Under the pieces are notes generated by a model that saw nothing but the letters and a program-made list of their open reading frames with translations, was not told where the DNA came from and made no database searches. A stretch of 34,213 bases of DNA from positions 1 through 34,213 of IMG/VR virus record IMGVR_UViG_3300042938_001487; one strand, 5' to 3'. This stretch comes from a virus. Shown one piece after another: positions 6,551 through 15,006 of this stretch (positions are counted from its first letter, which is position 1; every line of letters begins with the position of its first letter). Position numbers and translations under genes: made by a program.

Positions 6551-7941
6551 GCGAATGCGAGAGTCTCCCGGTTGAGCCACGAGCCTGTGGCTGTGGCGTT
6601 GGCGAGCACGCGCCCGGCGGCTGATAGTGTGCTGCGTTTAATCGTCCAGCTTGTGGCGGTCTCGGGCAGGGCTGGCGCGGCAGGGCGGTCGGCATTGAGG
6701 AGGCGCCCGCTGTATGTGGTGAGGCCGTTGGCGCTTTGGTCGAATGCGTAGAGGTAGAGAGTCGGATCGAGGGGAGGCTGGACGCTGCGGAGGCCCAAGG
6801 CGGTGAAAACGATCTGCTGGCCGGCAGCAGGATAGCCGTCGAAAATGATGGTGCCGCTTGCGAGGTTGACCGTGTAGTCGGTCGCTGGGTTTTGAGTGAC
6901 GCCGTTCAAGCTGACCAGAACGGCAGAGGGATCGGAGCTTGCGAGTCCTCCGACTGAATAGGTGTCGGTCAGGCCGTCTGCCGTGTGGGTAGTCGTTGTG
7001 ATGCTGAGGCCGGGCGCAGAGGCTACGATGTAGTCCGAAAGGCCCGTGATGCTTGTCGCTGGGTGCGTGTGGGCGGATGGCGCAAAGGTCGCTGGTTTGC
7101 CGGTGAGACTCGACCAATCGACAGGCGGCGAGACTGCCACGACTGCGCTGGCAAAGTCGGTGATGTCCGCAGCGGTGTGCGTGTGGAGCGTTGCAGCCTT
7201 GCCGTTGATCTGGGTCTGGAGACTGCCGATAGATGCGGCAGCTTCGGCAATACTGTCGAGCGCGGCGGGGTCGAGATTCGCGGCGAGGAAATCGATTCGC
7301 TGGCCAAGCGCGGTGTCTGCGGAGGTAAGAGCGGCGAGGTCGGCATTGAGGCCGGTGATCTCGCTCTTAAGGTGCGTGTGCGCAGTGGCCGGGAATGTGG
7401 CAGGCTTGTCGAGCACGCTGGCCCATGTGGGGGGAGGCGCGAGTTGCGCGATGGCTTGCGCGGTCCGCAGCGGCGTCATCCACTTCGTGTTGTCCGTTCC
7501 GGTCGTGGCTTCTGCCTGCGTGGCCTTGCCGTCTGGAATCGCTTCGGGCGTGGCTTCGGTGCCGAGGATTACGCTATTCTGGATTTCGACGCTCAGCGTG
7601 GCCGTGCGGGTGGTCTCGCCTGGCACGCTCCAGCGGATCTCGAGGAGCGCGGAGATGCTGGCAGGGTTGGCGGAAAAAGCGGCCTCGAGGGGGACTGTAT
7701 TAAGGTTTAGAGTTGGTGGTTCCCCTGAGGCCAGAGCGAGAAAATTGGAGTCGGCAAAGGTCTTCTTGAGCGCAACGGTGGTCGTGGTTCCTGCGGGCAT
7801 GGATGCGACCGCCCCACGGGCGACAAAGGCGACTTCGACCGCCAGCGAGTCGCGGCGTTTGAGCACGAGCCGGTCGAGTGCGACATTCGATGCCGCAGAC
7901 TTGACGAGCTGCTTCTTGGTGGTGTCGAGAAAAAACTTCAT
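6547..7941 (-). CDS. Tail fibre protein with HTH metal-binding-type repeats
   Basis: 464 aa. N-terminus MKFFLDTTKKQLVKSA is of the kind seen in baseplate-bound fibre proteins. Three spaced copies of an A/L-H-T-H motif occur (TAHTHLKSEITGL near residue 190, TLHTHTAADITDF near 253, SAHTHPATSITGL near 288), the pattern that in phage fibres can coordinate metal ions along the trimer axis. Near residues 310-390 a domain with GLTDTYSVGG and VLVSLNGVTQNPATDYTV resembles tail-fibre knob domains. A distal tail role is well supported; receptor unknown. The start sits in a small hairpin (TGCCGC/GCGGCA). Confidence 0.75.
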   Translation of the reverse strand: MKFFLDTTKKQLVKSAASNVALDRLVLKRRDSLAVEVAFVARGAVASMPAGTTTTVALKKTFADSNFLALASGEPPTLNLNTVPLEAAFSANPASISALLEIRWSVPGETTRTATLSVEIQNSVILGTEATPEAIPDGKATQAEATTGTDNTKWMTPLRTAQAIAQLAPPPTWASVLDKPATFPATAHTHLKSEITGLNADLAALTSADTALGQRIDFLAANLDPAALDSIAEAAASIGSLQTQINGKAATLHTHTAADITDFASAVVAVSPPVDWSSLTGKPATFAPSAHTHPATSITGLSDYIVASAPGLSITTTTHTADGLTDTYSVGGLASSDPSAVLVSLNGVTQNPATDYTVNLASGTIIFDGYPAAGQQIVFTALGLRSVQPPLDPTLYLYAFDQSANGLTTYSGRLLNADRPAAPALPETATSWTIKRSTLSAAGRVLANATATGSWLNRETLAFA

Positions 7942-7982
7942 GCCGCTTCTCGCGGCGGCATGTCAAAAACTCTCCGAGCTTT

Positions 7983-8387
7983 TTAGGGAGTGGCTGTGAC
8001 GGGTTCCCACTTGCCGAGCGGGCAGCGCTCGGTGGCCATGCGGAGCTTGGCCCATGTGCTGCAACCGCACTTGCGGCAGCGGCCTGTGTTGTTCAGCGCG
8101 GCGGCGTCCCATTCGGGACAGGCGCGGCAGGTGGCTTTGCGCTCGGCGAGTGCTTCGGGCGGCGTGGCGGCGAATCCGGAGGCCGTCCAGTTCACGAGAG
8201 ACTTGCCGAGGTTCGCGGCTTGTTGCGGGATGGGTGGATTAACTTTTACCCGCGCGGCAAACTCTGGCGTATTCTCGCCGCGCTCAATGCATCGGGTGCA
8301 GGTGCCCTGGCTGGGCCTTCCTCCGTAGAGTCCGAGGCCGCAGGCGTTGTATTCGCGGGTGGTGGAGGTTGTGTGCGAGCAGGTCAT
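7983..8387 (-). CDS. Cysteine-rich zinc-knuckle-like tail-region protein
   Basis: 134 aa with about a dozen cysteines in pairs: CTRCIERG near 30, CRACPEWD near 87 and CRKCGCS near 104, then ERCPLGKW near the end. These pairs suggest two or three bound zinc ions. The final C-P-x-G-K-W element recurs in phage proteins coded near fibre genes. The ATG overlaps the stop of the gene at 8384. The role is unknown; it may be a virion component or an assembly factor. Confidence 0.7.
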   Translation of the reverse strand: MTCSHTTSTTREYNACGLGLYGGRPSQGTCTRCIERGENTPEFAARVKVNPPIPQQAANLGKSLVNWTASGFAATPPEALAERKATCRACPEWDAAALNNTGRCRKCGCSTWAKLRMATERCPLGKWEPVTATP

Positions 8388-9253
8388 GAGACGGTATAGC
8401 CTCCTTCGTATGAGCCAACGGGAGTGTTGCCATATCCAATCTTTGTAAAGGTTCCGTTTGGAGTTTTAATTTTCCATTTGCAAGATTCTGAAATAGGATT
8501 TGTGTTTGAAGTATAGTCTAATACGTAATCAAAATATAACATATAACCACCGCCTAAATATCTTCCAAGCACTGCCCACGAGCCATACCCCTCGCATGAA
8601 GCATAAGGAGATAACACCATAGGTGTATTTTGTGCGTTGTTTTGCGGCGGATATTGAACCCTTGTTCCGCGAGTAACAACTTGGCTGCCTGTTGCAAAAG
8701 AAATCCTAAGCGTGTCGGCAAACAAATCAAACATAAAGTAAAAGCGCGAACTCTCTATTTCTTCAGGTGGAGGCGGCTCACTACATAAAAAATTATGTGT
8801 GTAAGCGTAATAAGTTTGTTCATTTACTCTCAAACCATATGGTTCTTCAGGGTTTTCAGCGGATGGGCCAACGTATGAAGAAAACGCCCAGTAGTTTTGC
8901 GTATTGGAGATTGTAACTCCATCAAAATATTCCTGTCCCGTATCGGGGTCAAATTCCGAAGCTGTTTTGTAATAAAATGTGCCCGACGGCTCATCATCAA
9001 AGTAGTTTTTTGTAAAAAACGGGGTTGTTTTTTGCAAGGAATAATATTCTAATTGTTCTCCAAGTTCATAATCAACAAATTCTAAGCTATCAGGAAGATC
9101 ATTGTGATCAAATTTTACGTTCATTAATTCACCGGGATACAAGAGATAATCTAAGCATCCCCCACAACACGCACACCCGACCGCGCGGAGGCCGCCGCCG
9201 TCGGTGTCGGTTTTGATCTTGATGGCTCCGGAGGATGTGCGGCCGAGGGTCAT
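8384..9253 (-). CDS. Hypothetical tail protein with N-terminal Cys cluster (AT-rich gene)
   Basis: 289 aa. The start is the ATG one base after the preceding stop (TAACATG). An early AVGCACCGGCLDYLL segment holds four cysteines within seven residues, likely a metal site. The rest is rich in Tyr, Phe, Asn, Thr and Ser (for example GGYMLYFDYVLDYTSN), as in beta-rich receptor-binding or distal tail proteins. The DNA is clearly lower in GC than its neighbours, and the AT-rich block goes on through the genes to 10231, suggesting horizontal exchange. Not recognised. Confidence 0.65.
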   Translation of the reverse strand: MTLGRTSSGAIKIKTDTDGGGLRAVGCACCGGCLDYLLYPGELMNVKFDHNDLPDSLEFVDYELGEQLEYYSLQKTTPFFTKNYFDDEPSGTFYYKTASEFDPDTGQEYFDGVTISNTQNYWAFSSYVGPSAENPEEPYGLRVNEQTYYAYTHNFLCSEPPPPEEIESSRFYFMFDLFADTLRISFATGSQVVTRGTRVQYPPQNNAQNTPMVLSPYASCEGYGSWAVLGRYLGGGYMLYFDYVLDYTSNTNPISESCKWKIKTPNGTFTKIGYGNTPVGSYEGGYTVS

Positions 9254-9254
9254 G

Positions 9255-9527
9255 TTAGCATTCCTCTGTTGAGATCCATTGCAGCACCCCCTCCACCGCG
9301 CCAAGAACGTGGGTGCCAGAGGCGGGCACGGCAGGAATGTTTAGTCTGCGGGCGGGGTGGCCTCCGGCGCCGATTGTCGACTGCAAAAGCGTTTGATCAA
9401 TTTGCAATGTGGCAAATACAAAGTTTTTATCCAAGTCGGTGCCGCGAATGCGGTAAGGATACCCGCCAGACGCGGGATTTGGTGCCGTCTGCGCAAGCGA
9501 CGCAAAACTGAGCGGAGGGGTATTCAT
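9255..9527 (-). CDS. Small distal-tail protein (90 aa)
   Basis: ATG at 9525-9527 shares a base with the preceding TGA (TGATG), which supports this start over the in-frame TTG one codon upstream. Contains YPYRIRGTDLDKNFVFA and RLNIPAVPASGTHVLG. Not recognised; by place between tape measure and fibres it is likely a distal-tail or baseplate part. Confidence 0.65.
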   Translation of the reverse strand: MNTPPLSFASLAQTAPNPASGGYPYRIRGTDLDKNFVFATLQIDQTLLQSTIGAGGHPARRLNIPAVPASGTHVLGAVEGVLQWISTEEC

Positions 9528-10231
9528 CAATAAACCACCAATTTAACCCAACGCCCGAAATCTAAAACCTCAGGCACTATTTCAAAAGCGGTTTCGATTT
9601 CTTTAATTGTGCCGTATGTATTTACTTTAACGTGAGAAATTATTGTCCGCTTGAGGAGAGTAGTCTGGGAAAGCCCTGTTACGTAATTATAATTTTGAAG
9701 ACTGGAGTGAAGATCAATAAAAACATTGTAAATTTTATTTGTAATATCTGTGTTGTTATAGTCCAAAATTCTAAGTGTTGGCGCGGCGGGGATGACATCT
9801 CCGAGTTTCCTAATAAATGATGTCTCGAAAACAACATCAATTTTTGCTGTCCAGGTTTTCTCGTCTGATTTTTGTAGAGGTGAAGCTGGCGCGGTTGGAT
9901 CATCTTCGCTTGCTCGTAAGTAATAAGATTCCGCTGTTAGCTGGATAATCCCTGGGGTAAAGCTTTTCACTTCCTCAACCAATGATTCATCCCACACTCC
10001 GTAGCCGGTTGCGTTGATTTTTTCAAACCCATCAGTCCCGATTGAAATGGTCGGTTCTGGCCAGACATCAACAGTTCCGATACTGGTCTCGATAACGGCG
10101 GGCAGGTCTGTATTTCCAACCGGGCGGATGAATTCGGCCGAGCAGGTAAATAATCCTGATTTTTGTTTTTGCTCAGTGAGGCTCTGCATAACAGGCCACG
10201 AGCCCGAGGAAGATGTGTAATGGGTGCTCAT
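9527..10231 (-). CDS. Distal tail-like protein (234 aa)
   Basis: First gene after the tape measure, where siphophages code distal tail proteins. The sequence is beta-rich with SLTEQKQKSGLFTCSAEFIR near the N-terminus, TGYGVWDESLVEEV near 75, and ends EVLDFGRWVKLVVY. No clear family match by eye. It belongs to the same AT-rich block as 8384-9253. Role as distal tail protein is inferred from gene order. Confidence 0.65.
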   Translation of the reverse strand: MSTHYTSSSGSWPVMQSLTEQKQKSGLFTCSAEFIRPVGNTDLPAVIETSIGTVDVWPEPTISIGTDGFEKINATGYGVWDESLVEEVKSFTPGIIQLTAESYYLRASEDDPTAPASPLQKSDEKTWTAKIDVVFETSFIRKLGDVIPAAPTLRILDYNNTDITNKIYNVFIDLHSSLQNYNYVTGLSQTTLLKRTIISHVKVNTYGTIKEIETAFEIVPEVLDFGRWVKLVVY

Positions 10232-10234
10232 TTT

Positions 10235-12988
10235 TTAAACGCCGAGGGCGAACTGCGGGAGGCGGTCGCGGATTGTTGTGATGATGTCGGTCCAGTTATT
10301 CAAAATATTAGTTATACTTGTGACGTCAGCAATTGCATCGCCGCCCTGTCCGCCTTGTCCACCTTCACCGCCAGTGCCGCCTACTCCACCGGGTCCGCCT
10401 TCGCCACCGGTAAAGCTGTTTGAGATTTCGGCCTGCATCGAGGCCACGGCGGCTTGCACTTGGTTGGAGTCGATTTGAACAGAGATCGGGTCTGAGAGAG
10501 TCGCAACCTTGGCCGCTGCTGCTGAAGTGTCGGCATCGAGCGTGACGGTCTGAGCGGTGCCAAGGGAGGCGACTTGCGTCTGTGCGGCGGTGGTGTCGGC
10601 GGAGAGTGTGAGGGTTTGCGGAGTGCCAAGGCTGGCGACTTCGGTCTGAGCGCTGGATATCTCTGCGTTCACGCCAAGTTCTACGGGAGCGGCGAAGGCG
10701 CTGTTGACCGTGCTGTAGACATCGTTGGCCGCTTGCGAGCCGCTCATGCTCAGAGTGATCGGGTTTGAAAAGTTCGCTTCAGCCGCGCTGCGCACGTCTG
10801 CAATCGTCTTGTCGCCATCGAGATTGAATGCGATCGGCGCGGCAAAGTTCCCTTCTGCCGAGTTGCGCACGGCGGCGATGCTTTGGTCGCCTTCGAGGTT
10901 GAGGGAGAGAGGGGTTGCGAAGGTGGTGTTCGCGGAGTCGTAGAGGCTAACCACCGAGGCATTGAAAGCCTCCTCGTTGAAACGAACGCCAATGACTATT
11001 TCCTGCTGCCCGATCTTTGTGATCTCTTGCTGGACTTCGAGCAAGAGGCGCTTTGGGTTTTTCTCCTCGGTATCAAGGCCAAGGGATTCAGCGATTGTTT
11101 TGATGCCTGCCCCACTGTTTGCCAGTGCAGAATATTCGCCGCCGAGGTCACGAAGTTGAACTTTCGCCTCTTTGAACCCGGCTGAAAAATCCGCGTTCGT
11201 CATCTCGCGGGCACCACGTGTCAGAGCGGCTTCGGCAGCAAGAGTGCTTGTCTCGTAGGTGTAGGCACTTCCCATGGCATTCGCAAAAGACTTTTCTATT
11301 CCGAGTGCGGCTGTTCGCGCGTTGTTTGTAGCTGTCTCTGCGGCGGCGGCGTTGTTTGCAGCGGCAGCGAAATTATTTGTTACGATTGCCGAGTTATTGG
11401 CTGCTCCTGCAATTTTGTTTTGAGCGGTCTCGGAGTTCGTTGCCGTGGTCTCAAAGTTCTCGCGGGTCTTTTTTCCGCTCTCTTCCAGTTCGGAAAACTT
11501 CTCGTTCATCCGCTGGGTGGCTTCTTCTGCGCCGAAGAAGTCTTCTGTGAAAAGCGTTGTCTTGTCCTTGGCCTTGCCAAACTCCTCCACCACGCGAGCC
11601 GCAGCGGCCTCGGTCTGGCCCATGTTGGCGAGCTGCTGGGCGATGATGGAGTCATTTACTCCGCCAAGGGTGGAGAGCATCTTTTGTCCAATTGCTTCGA
11701 AGCCTGGCAGCGTGCTCAATCCGCTGGAGAACGTCATGAGCGCCTCGGTCATGTAGCGGCTGAAGGTAAGCGCGGAGTCGGTCAAGCCGCTCGTCACATA
11801 GGCGGTGATTGCGCTTGGTAGACTTGTCTGAAAAGCGGCAGCAACAAAATCGATGAACGTCACGCCAGCATTTAGAAGGCCGTTTGCCAGAGTTTTATAT
11901 CCGGCCTCATAAGCAAGGGCCCACGCCTCTATTGCTCCAAGCGGGTCTTTAAAAGCACCAACAAGCGTGTCGGCAATGCTTGCAATGGTATCCATAGCCG
12001 CTTGGCCCCACCCTGCCGCGTCAATGCCGCTGAGAGCGTTGGTGAATGTCGTGAGCGCTGGTAGCGCCTGCTCGAGGAAACCAGCGGCAAACTCCATGAT
12101 TTTGCCATTGATTGCAGCCATGCTGTCGCCCGTTGCGTCGAATGCTGCGGCCGAGCGATCCATCACGCCAGGCATTCCGCCAAGCTGATCGCGCGCGCCC
12201 TGTAACTCGCCGCTGAAATTGTTCAGGATCGGCAGCAACTCGCCACCGCTTTTGCCAAAGATCGACATCGCAGCCTCGGCACGTTGTGCAGGGTCTTGAA
12301 TGCCGGAAATGCGCTGCGCAAATACGGCCATCTGCTCGGTGGGCGTCTTGCCTGCAAGGTCGCCCATGGTGATGCCCAGCCGCTGCATGGCTTCGGATTG
12401 CGCGGCCCCCCCCTGCGCGGCATCGGTCATAAACTTCTGCATTTTGTTTATGCTCGTGCCGACGCTCTCCGCCGACACGCCGGTATTTGTGAAAGCCCGC
12501 TCCAAGACGAGCAACTGGCCAGAACTCTCCCCCGTGCGGGATGAAAGGTCGGTCAACCTGCCACCGAGGTCGATGGCTTGGCCGAATCCATCTGCCACGG
12601 CGCGGGCGGCATCCATCGCGCCCTCGGCAAGCGCCATGCCAGCCTTCACGGCGACACCGGCCACGCCTGCGGCAAGGCCGATCTTGCCAAGCGACATCGA
12701 GCTTTTTTCCCCGGCATCGTTGCCGCGATTGCCCATCTTTTCGAGATCGCGGCCAAGCTCGTCCACTTTCGGAGATGTGCCGCTGGCTTCGTCACCCATG
12801 GCTTTGAGCTTTTGCTCGAGGCCTTGCACTTGCCCCATGCGCTTCATCGTCTTTTCCAAGTCGCCCATGGAAAGGTCGCCGCTCTTGACCTTGGCTTCCA
12901 TGTTGGAAAGCTCGGCTTGCACCGTCTTGAGTGTGGCTTCCAGTCCGGCGTCGGATGCGCCGATTTTTACTTCGAGGGTGTCGCTCAT
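10235..12988 (-). CDS. Tail tape measure protein
   Basis: 917 aa, the longest gene; its length would set tail length. The start MSDTLEVKIGASDAGLEATL is chosen because the ATG overlaps the stop of 12985-13626 (ATGA); the frame stays open further upstream but that part overlaps the real gene there. Residues 1-100 are coiled-coil (TVQAELSNMEAKVKSGDLSM). A hydrophobic Ala/Gly-rich zone near residue 100 may enter membranes. Around 190-290 is the tape-measure core motif (TFTNTGVSAE-like, MQRLGITMGDL, AMSIFGKSGGELLPIL). The C-terminal third has degenerate repeats with DxTAAQTQVASLGTAQT and a glycine-rich GGPGGVGGTGG stretch. Confidence 0.92.
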   Translation of the reverse strand: MSDTLEVKIGASDAGLEATLKTVQAELSNMEAKVKSGDLSMGDLEKTMKRMGQVQGLEQKLKAMGDEASGTSPKVDELGRDLEKMGNRGNDAGEKSSMSLGKIGLAAGVAGVAVKAGMALAEGAMDAARAVADGFGQAIDLGGRLTDLSSRTGESSGQLLVLERAFTNTGVSAESVGTSINKMQKFMTDAAQGGAAQSEAMQRLGITMGDLAGKTPTEQMAVFAQRISGIQDPAQRAEAAMSIFGKSGGELLPILNNFSGELQGARDQLGGMPGVMDRSAAAFDATGDSMAAINGKIMEFAAGFLEQALPALTTFTNALSGIDAAGWGQAAMDTIASIADTLVGAFKDPLGAIEAWALAYEAGYKTLANGLLNAGVTFIDFVAAAFQTSLPSAITAYVTSGLTDSALTFSRYMTEALMTFSSGLSTLPGFEAIGQKMLSTLGGVNDSIIAQQLANMGQTEAAAARVVEEFGKAKDKTTLFTEDFFGAEEATQRMNEKFSELEESGKKTRENFETTATNSETAQNKIAGAANNSAIVTNNFAAAANNAAAAETATNNARTAALGIEKSFANAMGSAYTYETSTLAAEAALTRGAREMTNADFSAGFKEAKVQLRDLGGEYSALANSGAGIKTIAESLGLDTEEKNPKRLLLEVQQEITKIGQQEIVIGVRFNEEAFNASVVSLYDSANTTFATPLSLNLEGDQSIAAVRNSAEGNFAAPIAFNLDGDKTIADVRSAAEANFSNPITLSMSGSQAANDVYSTVNSAFAAPVELGVNAEISSAQTEVASLGTPQTLTLSADTTAAQTQVASLGTAQTVTLDADTSAAAAKVATLSDPISVQIDSNQVQAAVASMQAEISNSFTGGEGGPGGVGGTGGEGGQGGQGGDAIADVTSITNILNNWTDIITTIRDRLPQFALGV

Positions 12989-13626
12989 TTGAGATTCAGG
13001 CCGGGGTATTTGGCGGCGATGGTTTCGATGGATTTGAAGACGCCGGTCTTCATGTTTTCGCGGAAAAACTTCTCTCGGCCGTTCATGGCCTTGCGGATCG
13101 CATCGAAGACGCTGGATGAGTAGGTGCGCGAGTTGCTGAGATTGATGGCAAAGTCGCTTCCGTTGCGTTCTTCCCGAGCCTGTGCGTTCTCTGGGTAGTC
13201 GCCGCCGCGCGTGGTTGCGGAGGCGACATAGCTCGGCACTGAGATGTCGAATCCAAGGCGCTCTGCAATCTGCTTCCAGCTTTTTTTGGAGAGTCCGCGC
13301 GCTTCTTTGCGTCGCTTGATCGATGCAGAGATTTGAGACTGCACGGCAGACCATGCGTCATCGCGGAGACGCCAGCCGCGCGGTGCGTGTGCAGATCCTA
13401 CCATGAGGTAGGTTTTGCCTGCGACGGTGCGCGCCACTTTGCCTTTTACGAATGCTTCGATGCTTTTGACCTGTGCGGCTGCCGTGTTTTTCGATGCCGC
13501 TTCAAGAATCTTCTGCGTCTCGCTCTTGACCACTGCCTCGTAGGTCACGCCTGCGGTGCGCGCAATCTCATCGAAGGCGCGCATTAGCCCGAGGTTGGCG
13601 ACAGACATGGAAAGTGATCGGCTCAT
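12985..13626 (-). CDS. Tail completion/minor tail-like protein (213 aa)
   Basis: Lies between the tail-assembly chaperone and the tape measure, joined to both by 4-nt overlaps. Helical N-terminus (MRAFDEIARTAGVTYEAVV), then basic stretch SASIKRRKEARGLSKKSW. Overall layout is like minor-tail/neck proteins of the gpZ or gp10 kind but I cannot confirm the family. In lambda nothing lies between the frameshifted chaperone and the tape measure, so the position is somewhat unusual. Confidence 0.65.
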   Translation of the reverse strand: MSRSLSMSVANLGLMRAFDEIARTAGVTYEAVVKSETQKILEAASKNTAAAQVKSIEAFVKGKVARTVAGKTYLMVGSAHAPRGWRLRDDAWSAVQSQISASIKRRKEARGLSKKSWKQIAERLGFDISVPSYVASATTRGGDYPENAQAREERNGSDFAINLSNSRTYSSSVFDAIRKAMNGREKFFRENMKTGVFKSIETIAAKYPGLNLK

Positions 13627-14251
13627 AGTTTGGCAAATGCGGCTTCTATCTCAGTGATGGAGTCAAAAACGGCGGCGGCGTTGTTGCGGGTCCAGTATTT
13701 CTGTTGCCCGTGCGCCCAGCTGTCGGCGTGGAGTAGCTGAAGTCCGGCTGAAAACGGCAGCTGCTCCATGATCTCTGTGAAGCCCCAACCTGTGATTTTG
13801 GCGAGTCTGTAAACATACCCGGCGAGCCAGTTGGGGCCATTTAGTTTCCCGACTCAGAACCTTCGCTGTGGCTTGTGGCGGCCATGTAGAGATTAAACGC
13901 CTGCTCCATGTCGGTGGCCATGGCTCGCACGGTGTGCTGGTCGGGGATGTTCTTCTCGATCCACACGTCCACGGCGTCGAGGAATGCGGAGCGGTCATTG
14001 ACCACGCCACGAATCTTCGGGAATGGCTCGCTGTGCAGGAACATGAAAGCGGCGGCTTTCCAGATATTGTCTTTGTCGGGATCGAAGAATTTATTGCGCT
14101 GCATCCATGAGATGGTGAGCGCGGTGATCGGTCGCAGGTCGCGCCCTGCAACATGCTTCGGGCCATCGGTGATGCCCGCGATGCGAAGCGCTTCATCGTC
14201 CGAGAGGAGGTCGGTGTTTTCGGTGTCTGTGTTTTGGTTTTTTTGTTTCAT
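13623..14251 (-). CDS. Tail assembly chaperone, -1 frameshift product (gpGT-like)
   Basis: Inferred fusion of 209 aa made by -1 slippage at GGGAAAC (13844-13850). The zero frame stops at once after the site (TAA), whereas the -1 frame goes on from CTA AAT GGC and stays open for 73 residues to a TGA at 13623-13625 that overlaps the next ATG. The extension reads like a T domain: GPNWLAGYVYRLAKITGWGF near its start. It lacks its own good start, and it fills what would otherwise be a 215-bp gap in a packed operon. In lambda the equivalent GT protein binds the tape measure and recruits tail tube subunits. Confidence 0.85.
13841..14251 (-). CDS. Tail assembly chaperone, unshifted product (gpG-like)
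   Basis: 136 aa. Starts MKQKNQNTDTENTDLLSDDE; folded part about residues 20-125 with helical pattern (ITALTISWMQRNKFFDPDKD, AFLDAVDVWIEKN). Located just downstream of the tail-tube genes and upstream of the tape measure, the usual site of the siphophage tail chaperone pair. Its last codons (S-G-N) form the slippery heptamer. It helps to assemble the tail around the tape measure and is not expected in virions. Confidence 0.8.
   Translation of the reverse strand: MKQKNQNTDTENTDLLSDDEALRIAGITDGPKHVAGRDLRPITALTISWMQRNKFFDPDKDNIWKAAAFMFLHSEPFPKIRGVVNDRSAFLDAVDVWIEKNIPDQHTVRAMATDMEQAFNLYMAATSHSEGSESGN
13844..13850 (-). promoter_or_regulatory. Programmed -1 ribosomal frameshift site GGGAAAC
   Basis: The heptamer fits X-XXY-YYZ in the correct phase: TCG GGA AAC TAA in the zero frame. 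Both tRNAs can re-pair after a one-base slip (GGG, AAA). Lambda uses the close relative GGGAAAG at the same place in its tail operon. The zero-frame stop directly after the site and the long open -1 frame behind it make this a strong call. Confidence 0.88.
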
Positions 14252-14258
14252 AAATTTG

Positions 14259-14561
14259 TTAGCCGTTGGCTCCGGCGTGGCCGCAAACGCAGCGTTTTTT
14301 TCCGTAGTTCGTGCTTGGCTTGGATGCCTCGCGCCCTTTCATTCCGTCGCTCCCATTGCGACCTTCTTTGGCTCGTGTAAACGACTCTGAAACGGCACGG
14401 TCAAAACGGCTCTCAGTGACGACCAACCCTATCCGATTGATGTTGTATCCTCGACCGAAGCGGTCCTCCATGGTTGGCCGGTTGCCAGTTGTGTCAGGCC
14501 GTGTTTTTGTGACAGGCGAAGGCTTCGCGTCTTCGCATTTGCAGGCGTCTTCGTAAGTCAT
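14259..14561 (-). CDS. Hypothetical protein with C-terminal Cys pair (100 aa)
   Basis: Starts MTYEDACKCEDAKPS and ends KKRCVCGHAGANG, so there is a C-x-C type pair at each end; the middle is polar and rich in Arg and Gly. The ATG overlaps the stop of the gene at 14558. Not recognised. It lies between the tail-tube terminator and the chaperone gene. Confidence 0.6.
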   Translation of the reverse strand: MTYEDACKCEDAKPSPVTKTRPDTTGNRPTMEDRFGRGYNINRIGLVVTESRFDRAVSESFTRAKEGRNGSDGMKGREASKPSTNYGKKRCVCGHAGANG

Positions 14562-14950
14562 AAAAGTCGGGCGAATTTCTTGCGAGTTTCGTCGTCAGCG
14601 TTCTCCGAGAGGAAAAGCTGTTTGCCATTGCGGCGGATCTCGACCATGCGCGGCGTGCGCTTGTGCATGTCTATGGCCGTCTCCCGATTGGCAAACGCCG
14701 CGCGGATGTAGTTCACAGGGTGCTCGGGATCGGAGTCTTCAAGCTCCTTGTGGCCCTTGGTCATCCAGTGGATGACCTTGCTGGCCTTCAGCCCATTCGG
14801 GCCGTCTTCCTCGAACCAGTATGAGGAGCTTTCCTTGCCGTCCTCACGCGCGATGCGGACGCATGGGGAGTTTTCTTTGAGCGCAAAGCCGAGCGTCATG
14901 AGTGCCGATGCGGCTTTAATATTCGACGTGAAGGTAAATGTTTCTTTCAT
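14558..14950 (-). CDS. Hypothetical tail-operon protein (130 aa)
   Basis: Starts MKETFTFTSNIKAASALMTL. A folded domain with SYWFEEDGPNGLKASKVIHW and DPEHPVNYIRAAFANRETA is visible. Not recognised. It is the first gene after the terminator that follows the tail-tube gene, so its expression depends on readthrough. Confidence 0.65.
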   Translation of the reverse strand: MKETFTFTSNIKAASALMTLGFALKENSPCVRIAREDGKESSSYWFEEDGPNGLKASKVIHWMTKGHKELEDSDPEHPVNYIRAAFANRETAIDMHKRTPRMVEIRRNGKQLFLSENADDETRKKFARLL

Positions 14951-14960
14951 TTTATTTTTT

Positions 14961-15002
14961 CAAAAAAGAGACGGCCCCCCGTTTTACCGGGGAAGCCGTC
15001 TA
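14961..15002 (-). terminator. Intrinsic terminator after the tail-tube gene
   Basis: On the minus strand GACGGC and CCCCG pair with CGGGG and CCGTC around a short GTAAAA loop, with a two-base internal bulge, followed by CTTTTTT. It starts a few bases after the stop of 15007-15381. It should favour high expression of tail-tube protein over downstream tail genes. Confidence 0.88.
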
Positions 15003-15006
15003 AGAG

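Noticed and set aside
7046-7999. Long plus-strand open frame (317 codons) opposite the fibre gene
   Set aside because: It mirrors the codon pattern of the minus-strand fibre gene, has low-complexity Ala/Val/Ser content and no fitting neighbours. It is a shadow frame.
12300-13123. Plus-strand open frames opposite the tape measure gene
   Set aside because: They lie inside a well-supported gene and contain runs of Pro, Ala and Ser typical of antisense frames in GC-rich DNA.
13646-13840. Minus-strand ATG frame of 64 codons after the tail chaperone
   Set aside because: It is out of frame with the T-like extension and its product is low-complexity; the -1 frameshift frame explains the same bases better.
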